Counted from the stretch's first letter, positions 1 through 8,441 are shown. The stretch: DNA of 64,000 nucleotides from Alsobacter sp046349155 (GCA_046349155.1 JAXMCW010000005.1:124001-188000), one strand, 5' to 3'. Notes: generated from the sequence alone by a model not told the origin. Translations and numbers: made by a program.

Positions 1-509
1 CCAACCCAAGCGCAGAACGTCTGCTCGCGGAAGGCGATGTTCTCAGCGCTCAACGAGGGAAGATCTCAGTTCACGGCAACGTGGCAGATCAACTGCTGCG
101 TTCGGCCATCGAGTTCCCAAGCAACAGGACAAGTCAACCGTTCAAGCGCGCTGTCACCGTTCCGGCAGTGGGGCGTGAGGGCACAAAGGCCGCTCTCCAC
201 GTTCTTCCTCTGGAAGCAAGCGCTTACAAGACCGTGAGTTTCTCTGGCGCCGCAGCCGCGATTTTCATCGTGACAGGCGCTCATCATGCTCCCGTCGATG
301 TCGTCGCGGCGCTCTACAATCTGACCCCAGCCGAAGCACGTCTGGTCGAGATGTTATGCCAGGACAAAACGCTGGCGGAGGCAGCCCGTGCGCAGAGCAT
401 CGGTATCGCCACGGTCAAAACCCACCTCTTACGTGTATTCGCGAAAACCGGATGCACGCGACAGGCGGAACTGGTCGCCCTTACTGCAAAATACACAATC
501 ACCATCTAG
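1..509 (+). CDS. LuxR-type helix-turn-helix regulator, 5'-truncated by window edge
   Basis: The frame is open from base 3 without a stop, so the gene begins upstream of the window. The visible part starts with a segment like NPSAERLL...GDVLSAQRGKI, which resembles the sensory or linker part found before the DNA-binding domain in many alphaproteobacterial LuxR-like regulators. The C-terminal 60 residues are a clear LuxR/GerE helix-turn-helix: LTPAEARLVEMLCQDKTLAE, then a recognition-helix segment IGIATVKTHLLRVFAKTG, then TRQAELVAL. It is predicted to bind DNA in the cytoplasm. Neither a ligand nor a target can be inferred. A GTG at 81 is an internal valine, not a convincing start. Confidence 0.75.
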   Translation, partial: NPSAERLLAEGDVLSAQRGKISVHGNVADQLLRSAIEFPSNRTSQPFKRAVTVPAVGREGTKAALHVLPLEASAYKTVSFSGAAAAIFIVTGAHHAPVDVVAALYNLTPAEARLVEMLCQDKTLAEAARAQSIGIATVKTHLLRVFAKTGCTRQAELVALTAKYTITI

Positions 510-1100
510 ATCGTCCGAGAAGACCTTTAAGCCCGCCACAGAGACGTCCGTCGACGATTCACTGCCGCTTGAATCCGTTGCGAACGAATACATTGCTCGC
601 ATGGCGCGAACCGTGCGCCGAACCGAAGAAATCACCACGCATCGAAGGTCAGGCCGAAGTCGGCCTGGGCGCGCCTGTCGGCTGCCTTGAGCAGCACAGG
701 CAGAACGCGGCCCGCACAGGGTGCGCATGAGACGAGAGGCGGGATCTCGCGGTGTGCGCGCCGGATGCGGTCGCGGCGGCCGGGAGCGTGGCAAGCGCAG
801 TGGCCTCAGTCGGGGACGACCCTGCATCCACCATTTGGTGGACGCGGAGATCGACACGGGGTGGTCATCTTGCCGGCGACGTCAGCACACGCTGTCGCGC
901 TGCGGCCGATCGATGGGCCGTATGCCTACCTAGCCGACGACGCCACGCTCGTGGCGCCCGGCAGCCGAGTATAATGCCAGACGTACGTAGATCTCTCGTC
1001 CGCATCTGAAGTTCTGGTTCTTGCACTCCATTCGCAGAAGACCTCGCGCGCGCCTCGACGGGGCACGTCAACAGACGAACATGAGCAGGGAGAAGATTCC
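510..1100. other. Gap between regulator and repeat protein
   Basis: About 590 bases without a convincing intact gene. Bases 770-955 hold the IS5-like remnant listed separately. A short inverted repeat (AGGCCGA/TCGGCCT) lies near 650-670. The last 20 bases carry a purine-rich ribosome-binding site, AGGGAGAAG, for the gene at 1101. No clear promoter was identified. Confidence 0.5.
770..955 (+). pseudogene. Degraded IS5-family transposase fragment
   Basis: One frame reads GLSRGRPCIHHLVDAE, close to the GRSRGG.TTKIHALVDA segment of IS5-family (IS427-like) transposases. About 20 bases on, a shifted frame continues with GVVILPATSAHAVALRPIDG and then YAYLADDATL, echoing the family's [PV]V.LLLTPGQ.HD...A and L.AD.AYDA segments. 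The reading therefore needs a frameshift and lacks start, end and terminal repeats. The match is short, so this is a tentative remnant. Confidence 0.3.
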
Positions 1101-1832
1101 ATGAGCCACAAAAGGCCTAGGTCCAGTGTGCGCTTCCTTGTCGGAGTGTCCGTATTGGCATTGTCCGTCGGCGGATTCTTGCGACACGCGGAACTCGGAG
1201 GCGCCGCATTCGCCCGAAGCGGGGACGATGGCAAGGGCGGGGGCAATGGTGCAGGCGGCCATTCGTCGAGCGGGGTGTCGAGGGGCACGTCGGGCGGGAC
1301 CTCCGGGTCTAGCGGCCAGACGTCCGGTGGAACCTCCGGTGCGTCGTCGGGAGCGTCGGGCGGCGCGTCCTCGAGCGGCAAAGGCTCCGGGTCGAGCGGC
1401 CATTCGTCGAGCGGGGCATCGGGGGGTACTTCCGGGTCCAGCGGCCAGACGTCCGGTGGAACCTCCGGTGCGTCGTCAGGAGCGTCGGGCGGCGCCTCTG
1501 GAGGAGCGTCCGGCCATTCCTCGAGCGGGAAGGGATCGGGATCAAGCGGTCACTCCTCCAGCGGCGCGTCAGGCGGCACTTCCAGTGGGGTGTCAGGCGG
1601 CACCTCCAGCGGGGCGTCGGGCGGAACCTCCGGCGGGACATCCGGCACGAGTGGTCAGAGCTCCGGATCGAGCGGCCAGACATCGAGTGGTGCCTCCGGT
1701 GGCACTTCCAGCGGCGCGTCAGGCGGCACCTCCAGCGGGGCGTCGGGCGGAACCTCCGGCGGGACATCCGGCACGAGCGGTCAGAGCTCCGGATCGAGCG
1801 GCCAGACCTCCGGCGGAACGTCCGGAATATAG
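1101..1832 (+). CDS. Exported Ser/Gly/Thr low-complexity repeat protein
   Basis: A 243-residue protein. Residues 1-38 look like a signal peptide: basic start, hydrophobic VRFLVGVSVLALSVGGFL, and AAFA before a possible cleavage site. The rest is almost entirely Ser, Gly, Thr, Ala and Gln in short units such as SGGTSG, SSGQTSG, SGASGG and SSGHSS. At DNA level two longer blocks are tandemly duplicated, one with a period of 129 bases (near 1305 and 1434) and one of 126 bases (near 1576 and 1702), so the gene grew by in-frame duplication. No Cys and no known enzymatic motif occur in the repeats. The product is probably surface-exposed or extracellular and disordered. Function is unknown. The start is supported by AGGGAG about 10 bases upstream. 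Confidence 0.7.
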   Translation: MSHKRPRSSVRFLVGVSVLALSVGGFLRHAELGGAAFARSGDDGKGGGNGAGGHSSSGVSRGTSGGTSGSSGQTSGGTSGASSGASGGASSSGKGSGSSGHSSSGASGGTSGSSGQTSGGTSGASSGASGGASGGASGHSSSGKGSGSSGHSSSGASGGTSSGVSGGTSSGASGGTSGGTSGTSGQSSGSSGQTSSGASGGTSSGASGGTSSGASGGTSGGTSGTSGQSSGSSGQTSGGTSGI

Positions 1833-2041
1833 GGCGGGACCCCGGCGGGGGAACGAAGTCGAGCAGGCGCGCGCCGGGCGGCACGACGGGTTCCGTTCCC
1901 ACCACGTGACGTCGGGCGGCGTGCCTTGACCCCATGAATCTTCAGTCCACGAAGCGGTGGGAAGATGAATGTCAGGCCGAAAATGACACCCGCTCCCCGG
2001 CGCGAAGTTCAACGGCCCAGAGATGGCCTGAAGGTTGCGCC

Positions 2042-3394
2042 ATGACGAGAGCTGTCCAGCCCGAAGTCATTCGACTGACGGTGCCGAACGCCTCCATCCC
2101 GGAGGACCCAGCGCCCGGCGTTGAACCGAGACCACGGTCAGTCACTTCAGGCCTGACCGCGGGCGCCGGCTTCTTCGCAGCCAATACGTCCATTGCCTGT
2201 CTTTGGGGTAGCGAATGGCCGGTCACGGCCAAGATGCTTGCTGTCGTGGTGATGACAGCGGCCGCAATGATGGTCGTCGAGGTGCGGCAAGGATCCCTGT
2301 TGCTGCCGCGCCCCGGCTCGGCGCGAGGACCATTGTTCTCGCTCGCTTGCCTGAACAGGCTGTTTCGCAAGGCGATCGCGCTGGCGTCGATCATTCTCGG
2401 GGTCGCCTTCCTGTATGCGATCTTCCCGGAATATTCCGCAGCGTTCTATGGGCGCTTCTGGGAGATGCTCAGGCTGGCTGCGCCGGTTCTGGCCATAGCC
2501 GTCCCCTTCTACCTGATCTATGTCGATGCCGGTCAGGCCGACCCCGAGGACGCCTACGCACAGCTTGGAGCGCTGCTGACGGCCCAGTCAGTTCCGCACG
2601 AGTGGGATTCCGTCCGGAACCTACTGCTCGGCTGGCTCGTGAAGGCATTCTTTCTGCCGATCATGGCCGTATATCTTTGCGGGAATCTTGAAGCCCTCTG
2701 GGCCACCGAGTGGGCCCAACTGACGACCATGAAAGGGGTCTGGGACTCGTCGTACAACTACCTCTTCCTCATCGATCTGCTCTGGGCCGTGGTTGGCTAT
2801 TCCTGCACGCTCAGGCTCCTGGGGACGGAGATCAGATCGGTTGAGTCGACGGTGGGAGGCTGGGTGACGTGCCTCGTCTGCTACCAGCCCTTCGTTGGCC
2901 TCCTCGGGTCGGCATATCTGGCCTCCGAGTCCGATCACTTTTACTGGGGCAATCTCACGGAGCCCTACCCTGTGCTCTGCGCCCTATGGGGCGGCACCAT
3001 CCTGGTGCTGACGGCCATCTACGTGTGGGCCACGGTCAGCTTCGGCCTGCGCTTTTCGAACCTGACGAACCGCGGCATCATCACGTCCGGCCCTTACCGC
3101 TGGACCAAGCACCCCGCTTACATCACAAAGTGCATTTCTTTCTGGCTGATTTCCATTCCCTTCCTGTCCACGCAGGGATGGTGGGCAGCTGTGTCGCAGT
3201 CCGTCCTTCTGGCGGCCGGCAATGCCATCTATTACGCGCGCGCGAAGACGGAGGAACGCCATCTCTCGAAGGAACCGGCCTACCGAGATTACGCGGCTTA
3301 CATCGCCAAACATGGGCTGCTGGCGAGGATTGCTAAGTTTGTCACGAGGCGCTGGTCACGAACAGATTTCGCCGCCGACTTCCATCGACGCTGA
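2042..3394 (+). CDS. Isoprenylcysteine carboxyl methyltransferase-family membrane protein
   Basis: A 450-residue protein with about ten hydrophobic segments. The last 110 residues carry the ICMT/PEMT signature: GIITSGPYRWTKHPAYITK, a membrane hairpin, then AIYYARAKTEERHLSKEP and YRDYAAYIAKHG. In this family that region binds S-adenosylmethionine and methylates a lipid or prenyl-like substrate at the membrane. The N-terminal 300 residues are an additional multi-pass region of unknown role, so it is longer than minimal ICMT proteins. The start at 2042 is preferred because GAAGG lies 8-10 bases before it; an in-frame ATG at 1934 lacks one. No obvious partner gene adjoins it. Confidence 0.75.
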   Translation: MTRAVQPEVIRLTVPNASIPEDPAPGVEPRPRSVTSGLTAGAGFFAANTSIACLWGSEWPVTAKMLAVVVMTAAAMMVVEVRQGSLLLPRPGSARGPLFSLACLNRLFRKAIALASIILGVAFLYAIFPEYSAAFYGRFWEMLRLAAPVLAIAVPFYLIYVDAGQADPEDAYAQLGALLTAQSVPHEWDSVRNLLLGWLVKAFFLPIMAVYLCGNLEALWATEWAQLTTMKGVWDSSYNYLFLIDLLWAVVGYSCTLRLLGTEIRSVESTVGGWVTCLVCYQPFVGLLGSAYLASESDHFYWGNLTEPYPVLCALWGGTILVLTAIYVWATVSFGLRFSNLTNRGIITSGPYRWTKHPAYITKCISFWLISIPFLSTQGWWAAVSQSVLLAAGNAIYYARAKTEERHLSKEPAYRDYAAYIAKHGLLARIAKFVTRRWSRTDFAADFHRR

Positions 3395-4027
3395 ATTGCT
3401 CTCTCTTCTCGACGTCTGCTTTCGGGGCGTGGCCGAGTTTCGGCTCCTGGCACGCGGCCGGCGCGCGACAGCAACCCGCAGCCGAGTGAGCTTTCGCTCA
3501 TCTCCTGATTAGACGCAAGGGAGCTGTATAATTGCATTCAACTGAATACGAAGCATAGCTATGTGAGTTTTTCCCGACGTATGCAGTTACACCATTGATT
3601 ACAGAAGGAATGAAGATAATAAGGTAGAAGAGTACGTCGTAGATCAGATGCGCCGCAAAAAAGGCTTTGATGTGGGGTTCGATCGTCTTCGCCGGCTACA
3701 ACCGTGATGGGATTGTCGACCAACCGTTCCAGCACGGCTGGCCCATGCCTATGCCGGACAATTTGGTCTCGTCGTCATGGAGCCTCCTCTCCGCATTCGC
3801 CGGTTCCGGATCGGGCAGGCGCGGCACCCGGCGTTTGGCAACCTCGCAGATGCGGCCGTGGGTCTGCGATCAGGTCCGCCAAGCGGTCGGCAACTGAAGG
3901 TCAGCTTCCGGCCGACTAAACGGGCTTTGTTCAGGAACCGATCCAAGGCGGAAGTCCGATGGCGGGGCGCCCTTTACGAGACGGTCGACAAGTCCCGCGC
4001 GTGGGTCGCGCTCATTCCATGCTCCTG
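3395..4027. other. Long gap with AT-rich islet
   Basis: About 630 bases with no gene I can support. Bases 3459-3512 are one copy of a repeated coding segment listed separately. Bases 3520-3670 are much more AT-rich than the surroundings and hold an open frame without an ATG, reading EDNKVEEYVVDQMRRKKGFD and ending at about 3706. This may be a relic of transferred DNA. Bases 3700-4000 are GC-rich again and show nothing recognisable. Confidence 0.4.
3459..3512 (+). repeat. Repeated coding segment, copy A
   Basis: This 54-base stretch matches 12220-12273 at 41 of 54 positions without gaps. Both copies are open in the same frame and end in TAG at the same place (RVSFRSSPD-stop here, RMSFRSNLA-stop there). 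Several differences fall at third codon positions. It includes the hairpin TGAGC-TTTC-GCTCA, whose reverse strand has a GAAA loop. Copy B keeps the pairing with one wobble. Origin unknown. Confidence 0.55.
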
Positions 4028-4489
4028 TCAGACTCGGGCGGAGGCAGCGCGCCGCACCACGAACAACATGCCGGCGACGGCAAGCGCGAGCGCGAGCAGG
4101 GTAGGGGCCCAAGCGGTCACAACGTAGCCGATCAGCGCTCCGTCGCTCGCGGTCATGGCGAGGAAGCCGACAAGGCCGCCGAGCCAATACCCGCAAAGGA
4201 AGCCGAGCACCCCGCCGCCAGCAGCGCGAAGCCACAGCGCGGTGCGCTGCTTCTGTCCCGGCGTCGACGTCCTGCTGGCCCGCATGCCGGTAACAGCGGC
4301 GGCGATCGCGCCGCCGAGCAGTCCCGCAACGGGGCCGATGACGAAGACCAGCCCCATCGACCCGCCGCCGTCGCGGTCGTGCACGCCGAGAAGATCCCAG
4401 GCGATCAGGGTTCCGAAGACGACGACGGCGTAGGTGATGACGGTTCCCAACACGAAGGCGAGCAGGGCGAGCAGGGCAATTCGTTTCAT
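4028..4489 (-). CDS. Small polytopic membrane protein
   Basis: A 153-residue protein with four predicted membrane helices: residues about 2-30 (IALLALLAFVLGTVITYAVV), 45-65, 85-110 and 120-145. Between helices 2 and 3 lies a basic loop, ASRTSTPGQKQRT. The ATG at 4489 is chosen because GAGGAAG lies 9 bases upstream; a TTG six codons earlier is in frame but overlaps that site. Gene 4662-5915 lies divergently and also has short Gly/Ala-rich helices with a TPGQ loop, so the two may be distant paralogues that duplicated and diverged. No function can be assigned. Confidence 0.6.
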   Translation of the reverse strand: MKRIALLALLAFVLGTVITYAVVVFGTLIAWDLLGVHDRDGGGSMGLVFVIGPVAGLLGGAIAAAVTGMRASRTSTPGQKQRTALWLRAAGGGVLGFLCGYWLGGLVGFLAMTASDGALIGYVVTAWAPTLLALALAVAGMLFVVRRAASARV

Positions 4490-4661
4490 TGCGTGGATCT
4501 TCCTCAAGGGCTTCGACGCGATGGCTCACCGCGGCCCCGATGCACAATCTTGCCGGCTCCGGTCCCCAGCCTGTGTGCGGCGGCACACTCGACGCACCGT
4601 GTAGGTCGGGCACTCTGCACCAACGGCAGCTGTGCTGGGTTGGACGGGCCTGGAGTATCCG

Positions 4662-5915
4662 ATGCTTCGACTGCTGCGCATTCTTGCAGCACTTATCGCG
4701 GGTGTGATCGCGAGCTACATCATCGTGCTCGTGGCGGCATTCTTCATCTGTTCGATCTTCCCGCCCCCCTCGAGCGACGACAAATCCCAGGCCGCGATTG
4801 TCTTCCTGGTCGTCGGGCCCGCCCTGGCGTTCGTCGGAGGCATCCTCGCGGCGGCAAGGGTCGTCAAGGGCCCCCGGGCTGGAGGCGGCCACGATCTGAC
4901 GAAGGCTTGGCTTGCGGTCGGCGCCGTCGCGCTCGCCGCCGGCCTTCTCGGCTACGGCCTTGGCGTCCTCGCTTTGCTGGTCATCGAGCCCAAGGGGCGC
5001 GCGGCCACGCCGGGACAACTCGTCCTCATGCGATGGCTTCCATTCCTCACCGGCTTGGGACTCGCCGTCCTCGCCACGTGGCGGACGGCGCGGGCGCGCG
5101 GCTTCGGCCTGCCGGCGCGCAAGCCGACACTGAACCCGGCCTGGGGGGCCGCGTCCACACCACGTTCATCGGTGGCTGTCACGCGCGCAACTGCATTCGA
5201 ACGTGCGCTCGGCCGGGTGCACATCGTCATCGGCGCCGGAGGCTTTCTCGCGGGGATCACGCTTGGGGCCTACTTCGAATTCGCCGGCGACTCGCGGCCT
5301 CCTGTGCCGGTGCTCTACATCCTGCCGGTCTTCATTCTCGTCGCCGTCGGACTGCTGGCGCCCGCCTTCATCGGTGGCATCGGCCTCGTCCGCGGTCGGG
5401 TCTGGGGCCGCTCGATCGCGATCGTCACGTCAATCATCATGCTGCTGGCCGTTCCCGTCGGCACGGTCGTCGGCATCATCGGGCTCGTCGGCCTGTACCG
5501 CCGCAGCAAGGCAGCAGCGCCAGACGCCCGGTGGATGGCGGAAAACCGGGAAATCGACGCCGAGCGCGCCGCCTATGCGGCCGACCCCAGCGCGACGCGC
5601 ACGTGCGAGCATCTCGCTCCTGTCGAGACCTCGAGCCGCAGGTCGGGGATCCGGTTCGTGCTGATCGGCAATCGGCACGTGGAAGCGCACTGCAAGGTGT
5701 TCCGCCCCTCGCTCGAGCGGATGTTCCCACCCGGCTCGCCGGTCCGCGTCGGCGAGCTGCCGGCCTATGAGCGCTCGCCCGGCGATCCGCCCCGCCTCGT
5801 CGCTCACTGCAGCGTCTGCAATGCCGCGATTGTCTTCCAGGAACCCTCGGAGACACCGCCGAACATTCGCTCACCATCCGCCCGGGGGCAAATGACCCGT
5901 TTTGACCGGAGTTGA
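4662..5915 (+). CDS. Polytopic membrane protein with Cys/His-rich C-terminal tail
   Basis: A 417-residue protein. It has about eight hydrophobic segments in two groups of four (roughly residues 1-150 and 190-280), joined by a linker rich in Arg and Pro. The cytosolic tail from residue 280 holds TCEHL, a pair HVEAHCKVF, and AHCSVCNAAIVF. Spacing of these Cys and His residues would allow a zinc site, but no known finger family is recognised. The loop RAATPGQLVLMRW recalls the TPGQ loop in the divergent neighbour at 4028-4489. The ATG at 4662 has GGAG 6 bases upstream. Function unknown. Confidence 0.6.
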   Translation: MLRLLRILAALIAGVIASYIIVLVAAFFICSIFPPPSSDDKSQAAIVFLVVGPALAFVGGILAAARVVKGPRAGGGHDLTKAWLAVGAVALAAGLLGYGLGVLALLVIEPKGRAATPGQLVLMRWLPFLTGLGLAVLATWRTARARGFGLPARKPTLNPAWGAASTPRSSVAVTRATAFERALGRVHIVIGAGGFLAGITLGAYFEFAGDSRPPVPVLYILPVFILVAVGLLAPAFIGGIGLVRGRVWGRSIAIVTSIIMLLAVPVGTVVGIIGLVGLYRRSKAAAPDARWMAENREIDAERAAYAADPSATRTCEHLAPVETSSRRSGIRFVLIGNRHVEAHCKVFRPSLERMFPPGSPVRVGELPAYERSPGDPPRLVAHCSVCNAAIVFQEPSETPPNIRSPSARGQMTRFDRS

Positions 5916-6125
5916 CCCAAGGGAGACCCTCCAAGCGTCCGATTCTTGGGCCGGCCCTGGCCGGCTTCACGTGTGCGTTCGGATCGCTCAACGTGCTCCG
6001 ACCCATGGCTCCTGGAACTCTTCATGCCGGAACAGACGGCGCAGGGGAGCTTGCCGGAGGACTCTCCTGCTTTGCCAAAGCGATTGGCGGCAGCGCCGCG
6101 AAGGTTACGCTGCCGCCGACCGAGA

Positions 6126-7181
6126 TCAGAACGGCGCGGCCGGCGCCTTCTGGAACTTCCCGGTGACGTCTCCAGACATGGCGATGTCGTCTGGGTTGAG
6201 CGCCATCACGGGTGAGCCGGCGGTCAGGTCGAACTTGCTCAAGTCGGCCCAGATCACGTTCGGGCTTGTCGTGAGTTCGAAGAAATACCGGCGGGTCGTC
6301 AAGTTCGTCGCCGTGCGGTATTCGGTATTGTAGATGCCGAACCCCTTGTACGGCGCTCCGAACGGCACGGAGACGTTCCTGGCGATCGCTAGGACGCCGG
6401 AAATGGCCTCTCGTTCGGTCTTGGGGTCGGGCAGCATGGCCGAATAGTAGGCGGCCCTGACGAAACGGTCCGTCGCCTTCACATTACCCGGCAATGCCGT
6501 GTCGCTGCTCGGTTTGCTGAAGTCATACTGCTTCAAGAGAGCGAGCTGCTGGTCGTAGGGCGGATCGTTCGTCATGATCCGGTATTCGCGGCCGTGATGG
6601 ACGACCAGCTTGCCGTTCACGAACTCGAGGATGGCGGAATCTCCCGTCGCATCCTCGACGGCGATGTGGACGGTCGCCTTATGCCCCCGGGCCTCCGCGG
6701 CGACGACCTGGATGTCGCCCATCAGCTTGAGGGCTTCCTCGACGGTGGCGGCGTTGTCCAGCAGGTATTGCGCCCATAGGCCAGCGTTGACCCCGGGCTT
6801 GGACGGATCGCGCGGCCCATAGTCCGCTGCTGTCAGGTAGAGCAGATGTGCGCCCAGACCGGCCTCGTTGAGACCGTCGGCAGTGCCCACGCCGTACACT
6901 GTCGTGACCATGCTTCCGTGCTTGGACGTCCATTTGGCAGGATTCTCCCGGACAATCGTCTCCGGACCCAGCATCCCTCCGTTGCGAACCATTCCCCGCG
7001 GCAGGACCGTGATGACCGGCTCGGTGGACTCCGGCCAGTCCATTGTCCGGCTGGTGAACACGCCCAGGTTGCTGGTGTTCGATAGGACGCGGCTGCACGC
7101 CATTGCCGTCGAAAGCGAACTGGCGCCAAGCGCGGCAACGACAACCCCGACGCCCATTGAGCGACAAATACCTTGCTTCAT
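6126..7181 (-). CDS. Exported linear amide C-N hydrolase (choloylglycine hydrolase/penicillin V acylase family)
   Basis: A 351-residue Ntn-hydrolase. The first 28 residues are a signal peptide ending LSTAMA; cleavage or self-processing exposes Cys29 in CSRV as the N-terminal nucleophile. Other family marks are SRTMDW (Arg and Asp near the active site), YGVGTADGLNEAGLGAHLLYL and NDPPYDQQL. Enzymes of this family hydrolyse bile-salt amides, penicillin V or acyl-homoserine lactones. The periplasmic location and alphaproteobacterial origin favour a role on small exogenous amides or lactones, but substrate cannot be read from the sequence. The ATG has GAGGAG 8 bases upstream. It appears to be a single-gene unit, with a 12-base palindrome just upstream. 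Confidence 0.85.
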   Translation of the reverse strand: MKQGICRSMGVGVVVAALGASSLSTAMACSRVLSNTSNLGVFTSRTMDWPESTEPVITVLPRGMVRNGGMLGPETIVRENPAKWTSKHGSMVTTVYGVGTADGLNEAGLGAHLLYLTAADYGPRDPSKPGVNAGLWAQYLLDNAATVEEALKLMGDIQVVAAEARGHKATVHIAVEDATGDSAILEFVNGKLVVHHGREYRIMTNDPPYDQQLALLKQYDFSKPSSDTALPGNVKATDRFVRAAYYSAMLPDPKTEREAISGVLAIARNVSVPFGAPYKGFGIYNTEYRTATNLTTRRYFFELTTSPNVIWADLSKFDLTAGSPVMALNPDDIAMSGDVTGKFQKAPAAPF

Positions 7182-7198
7182 GTCGGTCTCCTCCTCAG

Positions 7199-7210
7199 AA
7201 CAAATTTGTT
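7199..7210. promoter_or_regulatory. Palindromic operator candidate before acylase gene
   Basis: AACAAATTTGTT is a perfect 12-base palindrome 18 bases upstream of the acylase start codon. It is AT-rich in a GC-rich setting. The position would suit a repressor site in the leader or just downstream of the promoter. Confidence 0.4.
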
Positions 7211-7416
7211 AATTTAATCTACCGCTGTCCAAAAGATGTTTCATGACATTTTCAGGCCAAATTGCACACAGGAAGGGGTGGCGCAGCGACGGGGTGAGGT
7301 CACGCATTAAAGGAGCATGCCCTAGGTCCGCTGTACGCAATGAGGTGAAAGGCAGCTTATGGCGCGTTGTCGCCATTTGAACGGCGAAGCCTGCTCCCGT
7401 CATTCAGATCTGTCAT

Positions 7417-7448
7417 CGCGATGTCACTGAACCGCGATGTCACTGAAC
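7417..7448 (+). repeat. Two perfect tandem 16-base repeats
   Basis: The unit CGCGATGTCACTGAAC occurs twice with no gap (7417-7432 and 7433-7448), directly before the inverted repeat that precedes the ars operon. Tandem sites of this kind are usual for regulator binding. Confidence 0.7.
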
Positions 7449-7449
7449 C

Positions 7450-7477
7450 ATGTCGATCTGTGTCGACAGATCGACAT
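7450..7477. promoter_or_regulatory. Inverted repeat, candidate ArsR operator
   Basis: ATGTCGATCTG (7450-7460) and CAGATCGACAT (7467-7477) are perfect 11-base inverted repeats around a six-base centre, TGTCGA. The site lies 46 bases before the first ars gene. ArsR-family repressors bind such dyads overlapping the promoter, so autoregulation by the fused ArsR is likely. Confidence 0.6.
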
Positions 7478-7523
7478 TGGGCGGGGCTTCCGCAAATGAG
7501 CGGGATCGCCGAATCCGCTTTCA

Positions 7524-8441
7524 ATGCCAGTCGGCTGGATGATGAAACACAGGACTAAGATCGAGTCGCAGGACGCCCTCGCGGCTCTGGGTGCGCTTGG
7601 ACATTCCTGGCGACTGGAGACTTATCGGCTCTTGGCAGGCTACCTGCCGTTCGGGTTGCCGGCAGGCGACATCGCACGGCTCCTCGCGGTCCCGCACAAC
7701 ACGATATCCACTCATCTTCAGGCCCTAAAGGCGGCGGACCTGATCATCTCTCGGCGGGAGGGACGCTCGATCATCTACGCGGCGAAGCGCACCCGCCTTC
7801 TCCAGCTCGCTGCGTTCCTCTTGGAGGATTGCGCACGAACGCCTGCGCCCTTCGCCGATCTCCCGGGCGCGGCGACTGCGCCCTTTCCAACCCGACGCGA
7901 GACCTACATGGCAAACCGACCCGCCAATGTCCTCATCCTGTGCACGGGCAATTCCGCCCGCTCGATCCTGGCCGAGGCCATCCTGAACCGCGAGGGCGCG
8001 GGGCGCTTCAAGGCCTACTCGGCGGGGAGCCAGCCGAAAGGCGAGCCGAACCCGCACGCGCTCTCGCTCTTGAAGAGCCTCGGCTACGAGACCGACGGCT
8101 TCCGTTCGAAGAGCTGGGACGAATTCGCCGGTCCGGATGCACCCACCATGGATTTCATCATCACCGTCTGCGACAGCGCAGCGGGCGACGCCTGCCCCTA
8201 TTGGCCCGGCCATCCGCTGGTGGCGCATTGGGGCATCCCGGACCCCGCTGCCGTCGAAGGATCAGACGCAGAGAAGCGCGCCGCCTTCATGGAGGCTTAC
8301 CGGCGCCTGTCCTCGCGCATCTCGGAGTTTGTCAACCTCGACATCGATCACCAGGACCTTGCCTCGCTCAAGGCACGCCTGGCGCAGATCGGTGCCATGG
8401 AAGGCGCCACGGACATGGCCCGCCAGGGCAAGGCTGCATGA
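7524..8441 (+). CDS. ArsR repressor fused to LMW-phosphatase-type arsenate reductase
   Basis: A 305-residue fusion. Residues 16-100 are an ArsR/SmtB winged helix (LPAGDIARLLAVPHNTISTH, HLQALKAADLIISRREGRSI). Residues 129-290 form a low-molecular-weight phosphatase-type arsenate reductase with the P-loop CTGNSAR at 140-146 and a DP pair in HWGIPDPAAV as likely general acid. There is no strong ribosome-binding site before Met129, so the fusion appears genuine. It would sense arsenite in the cytoplasm and also reduce arsenate. The canonical ArsR Cys pair is absent; one Cys (103) lies after the winged helix, so the inducer site may differ. The gene starts the ars operon and overlaps the next gene by ATGA. 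Met7 at 7542 is an alternative start. Confidence 0.85.
   Translation: MPVGWMMKHRTKIESQDALAALGALGHSWRLETYRLLAGYLPFGLPAGDIARLLAVPHNTISTHLQALKAADLIISRREGRSIIYAAKRTRLLQLAAFLLEDCARTPAPFADLPGAATAPFPTRRETYMANRPANVLILCTGNSARSILAEAILNREGAGRFKAYSAGSQPKGEPNPHALSLLKSLGYETDGFRSKSWDEFAGPDAPTMDFIITVCDSAAGDACPYWPGHPLVAHWGIPDPAAVEGSDAEKRAAFMEAYRRLSSRISEFVNLDIDHQDLASLKARLAQIGAMEGATDMARQGKAA

Larger units (their letters stand above)
7182..7523. other. Divergent promoter region, acylase and ars operon
   Basis: About 340 bases between two divergent genes. It holds the palindrome at 7199-7210 near the acylase, two 16-base tandem repeats at 7417-7448 and a strong inverted repeat at 7450-7477 before the ars operon. 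Bases 7215-7400 show nothing recognisable. Confidence 0.6.

Noticed and set aside
1261..1830. CRISPR-like array in the repeated stretch
   Set aside because: Units vary in length, are in frame and code for a repeat protein; there are no unique spacers.
1126..1935. Long open frames on both strands across the Ser/Gly repeat gene
   Set aside because: They arise from the GC-rich repeat and give Arg/Pro-rich products without start signals. The 1101 frame alone has a signal peptide and a ribosome-binding site.
3870..5018. A long minus-strand frame extending past the 4028-4489 gene
   Set aside because: It is in another frame, Arg-rich and without domains; the 153-residue membrane protein is the real gene.
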